Below, piece after piece: positions 7,897 through 16,583 of a DNA stretch of 59,699 nucleotides; positions within the stretch are counted from its first letter, which is position 1; each line of letters opens with the position of its first letter. The translations under genes were made by a program, and so were the position numbers. The notes under the pieces were generated by a model. The model ran no database searches. It had not been told where the DNA came from and saw only the letters and a list, made by a program, of their open reading frames with translations. The DNA is from Flavivirga sp. 57AJ16 (GTDB lineage: Bacteria; Bacteroidota; Bacteroidia; Flavobacteriales; Flavobacteriaceae): assembly GCF_028736925.1 (NCBI RefSeq), contig NZ_JAQZAT010000025.1, positions 1 to 59,699 of the forward strand, written 5' to 3'.

Positions 7897-8958
7897 TTAT
7901 AAAATAGACTTAACTATTTCTTTTTTGGCTTCTTTTTTAGAGCCATCAAAACCTTCAACACCACCAACAGTGGTATATTTCATAATATAGCGTTTCCCAG
8001 GGTTTATAAGCTGATATGCATATTGGCACATTATAGCAGCTTCATGAAAACCAGAAAGAATAAGTTTTAGTTTACCTTCATAAGTGTTTACATCTCCTAT
8101 GGCAAAAACACCAGAAATGTTTGTTTGGTAATCTTTGGCATTATTTACCTTAATAGCATTTTTTTCAATTTCTAACCCCCAATTGCCTATCGGGCCAAGT
8201 TTTGGAGATAATCCAAATAAGGGAATAAAATGGTCGGTTTCAATATAGGAGTCAGCTTTCGTGACGTCATTGTGTTTTATAAGTATAGCTTTTAAATCTG
8301 TTTCTCCATATAAATTAGTGACTTCTGCTTCGGTAAATAATTTTATTTTTCCAACTTTAGCTAATTCTGAAGCTTTTTCAACAGAATCAAGAGCACCTCT
8401 AAATTCATTTCTTCTGTGAACTAAAGACACTTCAGATGCTACATTAGCTAAAAAGATAGCCCAATCTAAGGCAGAATCTCCACCGCCAGAAATTACGACC
8501 CTTTTATTTCGATAAATTTCCGGGTTTTTTATAAAATAATTAACGCCTTTACCTTCAAAATCAAGAATATTTGGAATTAATGGTTTTCTAGGTTCAAATG
8601 AACCCAATCCTCCTGCAATAACCACTACAGGAGCATGATGTTTGGTACCATTGTTTGTTGTTACAATAAAAGAACCATCTTCTTGTTTTTTTAAAGTTTC
8701 AGCACGTTCGCCTAGGGTAAATCCTGGCTCAAATGGTTTTATTTGTTCCATTAAATTAGTTACTAAATCACCTGCTAAAATTTCAGGAAAACCAGGAATA
8801 TCGTAAATAGGTTTTTTAGGATAGATTTCATAACATTGTCCACCTGGTTTTGGAAGCGCATCTATTAAATGCGTTTTTATTTTTAATAAACCAGCTTCAA
8901 AAACGGTAAACAATCCTGTAGGTCCTGCTCCTATAATAAGCATATCGGTTTTAATCAT
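7897..8958 (-). CDS. NAD(P)/FAD-dependent oxidoreductase, ferredoxin/flavodoxin-NADP reductase type (TrxR-like)
   Basis: A 353-residue flavoprotein of the thioredoxin reductase-like ferredoxin-NADP+ reductase group. The FAD-binding GAGPTG is at residues 10-15, followed by PGGQCYEIYPKKPIYDIPGFP, which is characteristic of this group. The NADPH-binding Rossmann motif SGGGDSALDWA is near residue 160, and GVFAIGDVNTYEGK near 285. The redox CxxC of true thioredoxin reductases is absent, so the enzyme probably passes electrons to ferredoxin, flavodoxin or a membrane partner. As first gene of the PepSY operon, under the repeat operator at 9127-9160, it may supply reducing power for iron release from ferric siderophores. 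That last step is inference. Confidence 0.85.
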   Translation of the reverse strand: MIKTDMLIIGAGPTGLFTVFEAGLLKIKTHLIDALPKPGGQCYEIYPKKPIYDIPGFPEILAGDLVTNLMEQIKPFEPGFTLGERAETLKKQEDGSFIVTTNNGTKHHAPVVVIAGGLGSFEPRKPLIPNILDFEGKGVNYFIKNPEIYRNKRVVISGGGDSALDWAIFLANVASEVSLVHRRNEFRGALDSVEKASELAKVGKIKLFTEAEVTNLYGETDLKAILIKHNDVTKADSYIETDHFIPLFGLSPKLGPIGNWGLEIEKNAIKVNNAKDYQTNISGVFAIGDVNTYEGKLKLILSGFHEAAIMCQYAYQLINPGKRYIMKYTTVGGVEGFDGSKKEAKKEIVKSIL

Positions 8959-9096
8959 TTGCTTTGTCTTAAAGTTTTTGGTTATTTAAAGTTTGCAGTA
9001 GTTCCCGTTAATAAATATTTTAATGATTTCATTGTTGTTAATATTTTTAATTAATGACTAAACAGGATTATTTAGATTTAGTCCAAATAATTGCAG

Positions 9097-9160
9097 CAAA
9101 AATATTGACAATATGAAGATAAAGGTTACGTAAAGCGGAGTATAATCTACGCGAAACGGA
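9097..9160 (-). promoter_or_regulatory. Promoter and direct-repeat operator of the reductase-PepSY transcript
   Basis: Direct repeats TACGTAAAGCGGA (9127-9139) and TACGCGAAACGGA (9148-9160) again have a 21-bp period. A minus-strand -7 box TATTTTTG lies at 9104-9097, 22 bp from the nearer repeat. The predicted transcript has a leader of about 130 bases before the oxidoreductase start at 8958; I see no strong hairpin in it. Confidence 0.75.
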
Positions 9161-9196
9161 ATATTATCTGTTAATTACAGCTTTTTAGGTTGTTAT

Positions 9197-9444
9197 TTAA
9201 TAATAATGCTTTTTTAATATTACCAATGCTTCTTGCATTTTGTAATTGTTTTCTATTGACATCTCTTGAAAATCATCAAGAAAAATATTTGATTTTATAA
9301 GTTGAAAACCAGCGTTGTGAGCTTCGTTAATTATAAAAGTTTGTTCAGATTTTTTGAAAATATTGAGAGTTGAAACCAATAGGATGTATATCCCGTTACC
9401 TGTAATAAGTTTTCGTTCAAATTAGGTAAATCCATTTTCTCCAT
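9197..9444 (-). pseudogene. Small ORF interrupted by a one-base frameshift
   Basis: A reading frame starts at 9444 (MEKMDLPNLNENLLQVTGY) and stops at 9331. A second overlapping frame runs on to 9197 (ending NNYKMQEALVILKKHYY). One extra base in the six-T run at 9350-9355 would join them into a single protein of about 82 residues. The first frame begins 15 bases after the stop of the Cys-rich gene, so it would belong to the same transcript. Either a small gene has been broken by a homopolymer indel, or the sequence has an error there. I do not recognise the product. Confidence 0.35.
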
Positions 9445-9459
9445 TTTTCTAAATTATAT

Positions 9460-9804
9460 TTATTTATAGCCTATATGAAGTTGTACCAAAGTGCTATTCA
9501 TTTCTAAAAAAAATAATGCCCTTAATATTAAATCTTCTATAAGTTCGAGTTTGTATTCATCCATTTTCAAACAAATGTCTATTAATGGATTAGTGCACCA
9601 AATTTTGTTACATTTTTCTCCTGCACATTCATCACAAAAGCAAGGTTTATCTGAATCTCTTACAATTTTTAATAAATTGTGTAATTCTGCTTCGGACATA
9701 TATATACCAATTGAATTTATTACTAATTGAACATCAAATCTAGGATGGCAATATTTATCAATTTTATAGCAAACACCGTAGTCATTTTTATGTATTAATT
9801 CCAT
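9460..9804 (-). CDS. Small Cys-rich protein in the AraC-type regulon, function unknown
   Basis: A 114-residue protein without signal peptide or membrane helix. A cysteine cluster C-F-C-DE-C-AGEK-C-NKIW-C lies around residues 54-70, suggesting a bound metal or Fe-S centre, with two more cysteines near residues 12 and 19. The flanking parts look like a compact alpha/beta fold (QLVINSIGIYMSEAELHNLL). It loosely resembles small Bacteroidota proteins of the DUF6686 kind, but I am not confident of that. Its promoter carries the same operator and -7 box as the two iron-uptake transcripts (9885-9948), so it is expected to be induced with them. An iron-handling, redox or sensing accessory role is possible but not shown. 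Confidence 0.65.
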   Translation of the reverse strand: MELIHKNDYGVCYKIDKYCHPRFDVQLVINSIGIYMSEAELHNLLKIVRDSDKPCFCDECAGEKCNKIWCTNPLIDICLKMDEYKLELIEDLILRALFFLEMNSTLVQLHIGYK

Positions 9805-9884
9805 ATCCGTTGTTAAAATTTATTAAATGAGACAAAAATGCATATTACTTTTATTTAGATTAAATAAAAATAATATATTTTTAC

Positions 9885-9948
9885 CAAAAATATACATTTA
9901 AGAGAAGTAGCAAATACGTGAAACGGATAAAAAATTACGTAAAACGGA
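9885..9948 (-). promoter_or_regulatory. Promoter and direct-repeat operator between the Cys-rich gene and araC
   Basis: Direct repeats TACGTGAAACGGA (9915-9927) and TACGTAAAACGGA (9936-9948) have a 21-bp period. A minus-strand -7 box TATTTTTG lies at 9892-9885, 22 bp away, so the site drives the Cys-rich gene. Its outer repeat ends only 4 bases before the AraC start codon at 9953, so the regulator bound here would also cover the start of its own message. Autorepression is likely (inference). Confidence 0.75.
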
Positions 9949-9952
9949 ATTA

Positions 9953-10927
9953 ATGACCAATTATAATATATCTATAAAAGACAATAAGGAAATAGTTTTT
10001 AATAAAGATCCAGACACTCTTGAAATAGATGGATGTGGAACTTTGGAAATTTGTACAAAATTTAAAGGGAAAAAACTCAAAGGCTGGTATAAAGAGCAGG
10101 TTTTTGCAAGTTTTAAGGTGGGTTATGGAACATTCTATACTGAAATGGATAGAATAAATTTCGATTTTAAAGGACAAACTATTGAAATGCTCTTCATTAT
10201 AGAAGGTTCATTTGATGTGAGTATTTCTGAAAAAATATTCAACAATCATTTTTCGGCAAATGAACACAATATATTTTATTATACAGATATTACGGGTTAT
10301 ATAGAGATTCCTAGTGGTACGACTTCTATTATTCGTATCAATCTCGATTTGAGTTTTTTTAATCAATTTTTACCGGAAGAAAGTAAATTTGAAGACTTCA
10401 GGAAACAAATTAAAAAAAACAATACAGGTAAGCTTAAAATAGAAAACTGTATTATAACCCCTAAAATACAACTGTTAATTAATGAAATGCTAAATTCGAA
10501 AAGAAAAGGTTTTTTTCGAAAAATTCATATTAATGCAGTAGTTCTAGAATTGTTATTACTGCAATTAGATCAGTTTAATAAAAGCAAACAAAAAGGACCT
10601 CTGGTCTACGAAGAAGAGAAAATTATTGAGGTAAAAAATTATATTGGAAAAAATTTTACGCAACCAATGACACTTCAGTTTTTATCTAAAAAATTCGGAA
10701 CCAATGAATTTGCATTGAAAAAGGGTTTTAAAACTCTTTATAGCATTACTGTTTTTGGTTATATTGCTCATTTAAAAATGAATAAAGCTAGAGATTTACT
10801 TATTGAAAAACGATTGCCAGTTGGTGAGGTATCTGAAATAGTAGGATACAAAAACCCTCAGCATTTTTCAACGGCTTTCAAAAAAAAATTTGGAATGACT
10901 CCGAGTAAGTTTGTGAGTTTTAATTAA
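9953..10927 (+). CDS. AraC-family transcriptional regulator, probable siderophore-responsive activator
   Basis: A 324-residue regulator. Residues 1-215 form an N-terminal sensing region. The C-terminal 100 residues are an AraC-type double helix-turn-helix: first helix pair around TLQFLSKKFGTNEFALKKGFK, second in VGEVSEIVGYKNPQHFSTAFKKKFGMTPSKF, close to the family signature. PchR, YbtA and AlcR are AraC proteins that bind ferric siderophores and activate matching receptor genes from direct-repeat boxes; by context this protein should work likewise. It is divergent from the genes it would control, and the three 21-bp-period operators (5244-5277, 9127-9160, 9915-9948) fit the spacing used by AraC dimers. 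The first repeat pair abuts its own start codon. Confidence 0.85.
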   Translation: MTNYNISIKDNKEIVFNKDPDTLEIDGCGTLEICTKFKGKKLKGWYKEQVFASFKVGYGTFYTEMDRINFDFKGQTIEMLFIIEGSFDVSISEKIFNNHFSANEHNIFYYTDITGYIEIPSGTTSIIRINLDLSFFNQFLPEESKFEDFRKQIKKNNTGKLKIENCIITPKIQLLINEMLNSKRKGFFRKIHINAVVLELLLLQLDQFNKSKQKGPLVYEEEKIIEVKNYIGKNFTQPMTLQFLSKKFGTNEFALKKGFKTLYSITVFGYIAHLKMNKARDLLIEKRLPVGEVSEIVGYKNPQHFSTAFKKKFGMTPSKFVSFN

Positions 10928-11028
10928 TTGGCTAGTGAAGAAAAAAATTGAAACTTTATATGGAGTATATACATAGAATTGTATAAGGATTTAGAAAGCG
11001 TTAAAGTAGAATATGGCCCTTTCAATAT

Positions 11029-11625
11029 CTAGTATTTCAATGTTTTAATCTTTCCAAACATCAAAAACAAAACACCCTTTAACTGCTCACCAACTGTTTT
11101 ACGTAATATATGAAACGCTTTAGTAATATGTCCTTCAACAGTCTTCACCGATATATCCAAATACTCGGCAATTTCAATATTTGTAAGCCCTTCCTTTTTG
11201 CTTAATAAAAAGGTCTCTTTACACCGTTTCGGCAAATTAGCTATACCTTCAGTAACAATGGCGATCTTACGATTTAACAATTCAGCATTATTATCATTAA
11301 CAGCCTCATCAAGAGCTTCCATATAGCTACGCTCTAGGGCAGTAATAGCATTGCTTTTACGATACTCATTAGAAAATTGATGATAGGCCATTTTGTACAA
11401 ATAATTCTTCAAAGAATATATGTTGGCAAGTTTCTTCCGGCGCTTCCATATATACAGAAATAACTCCTGTACTATATCTTGAGCCATAGCTCTATCTTTG
11501 GTTAAACTAAAGGCATAATCAGAAAGTGGGCGATGATATGTTTTTACCAAATAAACATAAGCTTGCTCATCTCCATTCATTAAATGGGAGATTAAAACAG
11601 ACTCATTTTCAAATTTAGAAGACAT
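11029..11625 (-). CDS. ECF RNA polymerase sigma factor, Bacteroides expansion family
   Basis: A 198-residue ECF sigma factor. Region 2 (about 25-95) includes DYAFSLTKDRAMAQDIVQELFLYIWKRR; region 4 (about 125-185) includes LPKRCKETFLLSKKEGLTNIEIAEYL followed by SVKTVEGHITKAF. It is divergent from its likely FecR anti-sigma factor at 11757 and should direct transcription of the SusC/SusD operon when the STN domain of that SusC signals ligand. It is clearly paralogous to the sigma factor at 30705-31280, whose pair has the same divergent layout. It converges with the AraC gene over a 100-base gap with no clear terminator. Confidence 0.9.
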   Translation of the reverse strand: MSSKFENESVLISHLMNGDEQAYVYLVKTYHRPLSDYAFSLTKDRAMAQDIVQELFLYIWKRRKKLANIYSLKNYLYKMAYHQFSNEYRKSNAITALERSYMEALDEAVNDNNAELLNRKIAIVTEGIANLPKRCKETFLLSKKEGLTNIEIAEYLDISVKTVEGHITKAFHILRKTVGEQLKGVLFLMFGKIKTLKY

Positions 11626-11694
11626 GACGTTATTTATTAAAAACCGACAATTATTATGTAAAGGTTATAAAAAAAACAATAAAAAGTAAAAAAA

Positions 11695-11720
11695 AGTATC
11701 AAAAAACAAGGGTTTTTAAA
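11695..11720. promoter_or_regulatory. Candidate regulatory block between sigma and fecR (copy 1)
   Basis: An A-rich run followed by AGGGTTTT (11709-11716) lies 48 bases before the FecR start. The second sigma/FecR intergenic region has the same A-rich run plus AGGGTTTT at 31360-31367, 45 bases before its FecR. The shared motif and spacing suggest a promoter or operator for the divergent pair. Two copies are weak evidence. Confidence 0.35.
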
Positions 11721-11756
11721 TTTTGCTTTGCTTATATGTAAAATAAATGTCTCAAA

Positions 11757-12908
11757 ATGACAAATAAAATTGAGAAACTTATAGTAAAGTATTTAACTAA
11801 TTCGGCAACGGTATCCGAATTAGGTGTGCTGACAAACTGGATAAGTAATCCGGCGAATGAAAGACTATTTAAAGAGTATGTAAAAACCTATTATGCCATC
11901 ATCTGTAGTATGAATAATTCTGACCATCAAAAAACCATAGAACAATTACTGCGTACTATTCGTAAAGAAAAATCTTTTGTTCACCGACTTAAAACGAATG
12001 CCGTATATAAATACACAGCTGCAGCTTCAATAGCAATACTAATCACAGCTGGTATTTGGTTTTTCAAAACAAGCAATACTGAACAGTTTACCGAACCAAT
12101 CATAGTAAACAACCAAATCGAAATAGGCACCGATAAGGCGACCCTAACATTAGAAGACGGTACAGATGTAACCCTTATAAAAGGTCAAACCTATAAAACA
12201 CAAAACGCTACCAGTAACGGCGAACAAATTATATATAACAACAGTACTTCCCGAGAATTAGTCAACAACTATCTAACAACAGCAAGAGGGGAACAATACC
12301 AGATCACCCTAGCAGATGGCACACAGGTATGGTTGAATTCAGAAACCCAACTAAAATACCCAGTAAGTTTCACCGATGGCGAGAGCCGTCAGGTAGAGCT
12401 CGTGTATGGAGAGGCTTATTTCGATGTATCACCAAGTATCAATCATAAAGGGTCAAAGTTTAAAGTTTATAATAACGATCAGGAAGTAGAAGTATTAGGT
12501 ACCGAGTTTAATATCAAAGCCTATAAGGACGAGAATAATATTTACACGACCTTGGTAGAAGGTAGTGTCGTAATAAATGCTGAAGGCACAAACTCGGTTT
12601 TAAAACCAGGGGAGCAATCCAATTTTAATATAAACACCAAAACTATACAAGTTATCGCAGTTGATACCTTTAGGGAAGTAGCTTGGAAGGACGGGATCTT
12701 TAGTTTTAAGAACAAATCGCTAAAAGAGATTATGACAACATTATCGCGTTGGTATGACATGGATGTCGTGTTCGAAAACAAAGAGTTGAAAAAGGTCAGT
12801 TTTAACGGAACACTTTATAAAACCCAGTCTGTCGAGGACATACTGAGCTTCTTACAAAACAGCATCAAAACCTATGAAATTAATAATAAAACCATAACAT
12901 TAAAGTGA
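11757..12908 (+). CDS. FecR-family anti-sigma factor
   Basis: A 383-residue inner-membrane protein: a cytoplasmic N-terminal region that would bind the sigma factor (1-82), one membrane helix (about 85-103), a periplasmic FecR domain (about 170-275, with RGEQYQITLADGTQVWLNSET and LVYGEAYFDV) and a C-terminal DUF4974 domain (about 310-383). In this family the periplasmic part contacts the STN domain of the partner TonB receptor and releases the sigma factor on substrate binding. The partner here should be the SusC-like protein at 13171, which has an STN domain. The 262 bases between this gene and susC hold no recognised site. Confidence 0.9.
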   Translation: MTNKIEKLIVKYLTNSATVSELGVLTNWISNPANERLFKEYVKTYYAIICSMNNSDHQKTIEQLLRTIRKEKSFVHRLKTNAVYKYTAAASIAILITAGIWFFKTSNTEQFTEPIIVNNQIEIGTDKATLTLEDGTDVTLIKGQTYKTQNATSNGEQIIYNNSTSRELVNNYLTTARGEQYQITLADGTQVWLNSETQLKYPVSFTDGESRQVELVYGEAYFDVSPSINHKGSKFKVYNNDQEVEVLGTEFNIKAYKDENNIYTTLVEGSVVINAEGTNSVLKPGEQSNFNINTKTIQVIAVDTFREVAWKDGIFSFKNKSLKEIMTTLSRWYDMDVVFENKELKKVSFNGTLYKTQSVEDILSFLQNSIKTYEINNKTITLK

Positions 12909-13170
12909 TAGAAACGTCCATGAGAATTGTTTTCGTACACACGAGGATGATTATCAGGGCGTTCCATATGACCTCTAAAACAATAAAAAAAACATATGAA
13001 AATAATAATTAAACAAAGTATAACTTAAATTAAAAATTATGACATAAAACTATTCAAAAAGTAAAATAAAAGGAGGAAAACAGTTCGGACCTTGGAAAGT
13101 AACAAACTGATAATCCCCCTAAAACGTATTAATTAATTAAATCATTAACTAACTAATAACAAGCAAATTT

Positions 13171-16100
13171 ATGGAAATTAAATTAACAACGGTATTTTTC
13201 TCAAAAGGAAAAGTACTACTACTGCTGATGATGAGAACCTTTATAATCTTGTTTTGCACAACGGTGTTTAGTTTAACGCCAAAGGAACTCATTTCTCAAA
13301 ACACAAAAGTGACCATTGATGCAGATAAAGAAGTAACGATCGATGAGGTATTCGATTTGATTACAAACCAAACCAAATATGCGTTTATGTATCAAGCAGA
13401 CTTATTCAAAGACTTCCCAAAAGCACATCTAAAAAAAGGGGTCATTAGCATGGATAAACTCATAAAAGAATGTCTTGCAGGCGGTAATTTAAATATCGTT
13501 TTAGGAAAAGACAACACAATCCTTATTAAAGAAGCCACAACCCAACAACAAATTAAGGTTTCTGGTAAAGTTACAGATGAAGCTGGTATCCCAGTAATAG
13601 GAGCTACTGTATTAATAAAAGGCACTTTTAAGGGAACGGCTACAGATTTTGATGGCTCTTATACCATTACAGTAGCAAACCCAGAGAATGTATTAGTATT
13701 TTCGTCTCTAGGCTTTGAGTCTCAAGAAATTACTGTAGGAAACAAAAATACAATTAATGTCATTCTTAAAGAAAATATTAGTGCATTGGATGAGGTAACA
13801 ATTAATGCTGGCTATTATTCAACTACAGAGCGTTTAAAAACAGGAAACATTAGTAAGGTAGACAGTAAAGAGTTGAGTTTGTCTCCCGTTACAGACCCTA
13901 TGGCAGCCCTTCAAGGACGGTTACCAGGTGTAGTAATTACACAATCCAGCGGTAATCCTGGTGCCGCTTTTGAAGTTGAAATTCGAGGAAGAACGCAAAT
14001 TGATAATATCAATGGAGCTTCAGATGAGCCGTTGTACATTATCGATAATGTTCCAATCGCTAGTGGAAATGAATATATTAATCAAATTGGTTCAGCCATA
14101 AGTGCATCTTCACTAAGTGGATTAAGCCCATTGTATAGCTTGAATTTAGGAGATATTGAAAGTGTAGAAGTATTAAAGGATGCAGATGCTACAGCTATTT
14201 ATGGGAGTCGCGGAGCCAGTGGTGTCATCTTGATCACTACAAAAAAAGGGAAAAAAGGGAAACCAAAATTTAGCTTAAGTGTTTCCAATGGCGTTAGTAC
14301 AGCTCCTTTACCAGATATGCTTACTACTAAAGAATATGTGGCCATGCGCAAAGAGGCTTTAAAAAATGATGGTCTGGATTTGGAAACCCTTGCAAATAGC
14401 ACGAGTCTCTCTAACAGGAACAAGGTTTATGATTTAGCTCAATACGATACTATAAGGGATAACAACCTGGCCGAACAGTTGATAGGAGGGACAGCATATA
14501 CAACAGATGTCCAGGCCTCATTTTCTGGGGGGAGTGATTTAACACAATTTATTCTTGGAGGAAGTTACCATAAAGAAACAATGGTAATTCCTGGAGACTT
14601 TCCAAATAGTAGAGCTTCAGGTAGATTTAATGTAACCACTACAACACCTAATAAAAAATTTACAGGGGTATTTTCTACAAGTTATGCGTCTACCCTAAAT
14701 ACAAGTACCTCAACAGATCTTTCATTTGCTTTGTCTTTACCACCTAATTATAAACTGTATGAAGATAATGGAGACCTAGCTTGGAATGAAGGAGGGTATG
14801 AATCTGATAACCCATTAGCCTACACTTTACAAAAATACGAAGCTATATCAACAACACTTAATGCAAATGCAGTATTATCCTATAAAATATTACCAAGTGT
14901 AACTTTAAAAAATAGTATAGGATATAACTTTATAACCACAGATGAAAATAGAATTAGGCCTTCAACAGCTGTAAATCCTTTGGATAGAACTGGAGCTGAT
15001 GGTACTTATCTATTTGGGCACAGAACCTTTAAAAGTTGGATTTTAGAACCTCAATTAGACTACCTTAAACCTATTGGGAAAGGAACATTAAATGTATTAA
15101 TTGGAGGGTCTTTCCAAAGCCAAGAACAAAAGAGTTATAACATTCGAATAACTGGTTACGAAAATGATGATCAAATAGGAACGCTATCTGTTGTTACTCC
15201 TGAGATGCTAAACAGTGCCCCATCAAGCAATTTTTCAGAATATAAATATGCCGCTTTTTTTGGAAGGGCCAATTATAACTATGACGATAAATATATTTTG
15301 AATTTAACGGGAAGACGGGATGGCTCTAGCCGTTTCGGGCCAGATTTTAGGTTTTCAAATTTTGGAGCTATTGGTGCAGCTTGGATATTGAGCAATGAGT
15401 CTTTTATGAAAGGAATTCCCTTTATAAGCTTTGCAAAACTTCGAGCTAGTTATGGTGTTACAGGAAATGATAAAATTGGAAACTATAAATATCAAGATGT
15501 CTATGAGTCTGGCTTCTCTCTTAACAGTTATAACGGTGCTACTGCTCTTACGCCCGCTTCGTTATTTAATTCTGACCTGCATTGGGAAAGGAATGTTAAA
15601 ACAGAGGTGTCAATGGATTTGAATGTATTTAAAGACCGTTTACAATTTTTGGCAACATGGTATCGAAATAATTCGTCAGATCCTTTGGTTAGCTTTCCTC
15701 TACCTAGAATGACAGGCTATAATAGTGTTGTTAATAATCTAAATGGCGTTATTGTACAAAATCAGGGAGTAGAATTACAATTGACTACTACAAATTTTCA
15801 GAATAAGAATTTCAGCTGGCGTACTAATTTTAATATTACAATTCCAAGCAATAAATTATTGGAATATCCAAACTTTGAGGACTCTCCCTTTACGAGCTAT
15901 TATGTCATTGGGCAATCACTTAATACAGTTATTGCAGGACATGTAGTAGGTGTTGATCCTGAAACGGGGTTATATTTCTTAGAGGATTATAATGATAATG
16001 GCGTCTATGATCCGTCTGAGGATGAAGGTGATTTTAAACCGCAATTTGATACCGATCCCGATTTTTACGGCGGCCTTCAAAATTCGCTTTCGTATAAAGG

Positions 16101-16563
16101 AATTACGTTAGACTTTTTATTTCAATTTAGAAAACAAATTGGTAAAAACTGGCTTTCGTCCTATACATCTTTTACTAGCCCAGTGGGCGCTGTGGGAATA
16201 AATTATCCTGATGTGGTTTTAGACCGTTGGCAAAACCCTGGAGACATTACGGGGATTCAAAAGTTTACAACATCTGCTTCCTTTTTTGATCTTTCTGACC
16301 TAAATGGAGGTCACGTGCCAGCTTATTTTTCAGATCTTCAATATACAGATGTCTCTTTTGTACGTTTAAAAAATGTGTCTTTATCATATGATCTTCCCGA
16401 AAAATTATTGAATGAGATTGGTGTTAGTTCTTTGCGTGTTTATGCCCAAGGGCAAAACCTATTAACTTTTACACCCTATAAGACTGGAGATCCTGAATCG
16501 GCATCATTAACACGTTTACCACCATTACGTACCATTATTATAGGTGCTCAAATAAGCTTTTAA
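13171..16563 (+). CDS. SusC/RagA-family TonB-dependent transporter with STN signalling domain
   Basis: A 1130-residue outer-membrane transporter. After a signal peptide with an extended N-terminus (1 to about 42) come an STN domain (about 45-115), a carboxypeptidase regulatory-like domain (about 130-215), the plug (about 220-360, with IESVEVLKDADATAIYGSRG and GVILITTKKGK, hallmarks of SusC) and a 22-strand-type barrel ending in Phe. The TonB-box region reads DEVTINAGYY rather than the usual DEVVVVGYG. The STN domain implies signalling to the FecR at 11757. Together with the adjacent SusD it should import oligomers; the peptidase and thioredoxin-like genes downstream point to peptides rather than glycans. 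Confidence 0.9.
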   Translation: MEIKLTTVFFSKGKVLLLLMMRTFIILFCTTVFSLTPKELISQNTKVTIDADKEVTIDEVFDLITNQTKYAFMYQADLFKDFPKAHLKKGVISMDKLIKECLAGGNLNIVLGKDNTILIKEATTQQQIKVSGKVTDEAGIPVIGATVLIKGTFKGTATDFDGSYTITVANPENVLVFSSLGFESQEITVGNKNTINVILKENISALDEVTINAGYYSTTERLKTGNISKVDSKELSLSPVTDPMAALQGRLPGVVITQSSGNPGAAFEVEIRGRTQIDNINGASDEPLYIIDNVPIASGNEYINQIGSAISASSLSGLSPLYSLNLGDIESVEVLKDADATAIYGSRGASGVILITTKKGKKGKPKFSLSVSNGVSTAPLPDMLTTKEYVAMRKEALKNDGLDLETLANSTSLSNRNKVYDLAQYDTIRDNNLAEQLIGGTAYTTDVQASFSGGSDLTQFILGGSYHKETMVIPGDFPNSRASGRFNVTTTTPNKKFTGVFSTSYASTLNTSTSTDLSFALSLPPNYKLYEDNGDLAWNEGGYESDNPLAYTLQKYEAISTTLNANAVLSYKILPSVTLKNSIGYNFITTDENRIRPSTAVNPLDRTGADGTYLFGHRTFKSWILEPQLDYLKPIGKGTLNVLIGGSFQSQEQKSYNIRITGYENDDQIGTLSVVTPEMLNSAPSSNFSEYKYAAFFGRANYNYDDKYILNLTGRRDGSSRFGPDFRFSNFGAIGAAWILSNESFMKGIPFISFAKLRASYGVTGNDKIGNYKYQDVYESGFSLNSYNGATALTPASLFNSDLHWERNVKTEVSMDLNVFKDRLQFLATWYRNNSSDPLVSFPLPRMTGYNSVVNNLNGVIVQNQGVELQLTTTNFQNKNFSWRTNFNITIPSNKLLEYPNFEDSPFTSYYVIGQSLNTVIAGHVVGVDPETGLYFLEDYNDNGVYDPSEDEGDFKPQFDTDPDFYGGLQNSLSYKGITLDFLFQFRKQIGKNWLSSYTSFTSPVGAVGINYPDVVLDRWQNPGDITGIQKFTTSASFFDLSDLNGGHVPAYFSDLQYTDVSFVRLKNVSLSYDLPEKLLNEIGVSSLRVYAQGQNLLTFTPYKTGDPESASLTRLPPLRTIIIGAQISF

Positions 16564-16583
16564 CATCTAAAAATTTATTCGTT

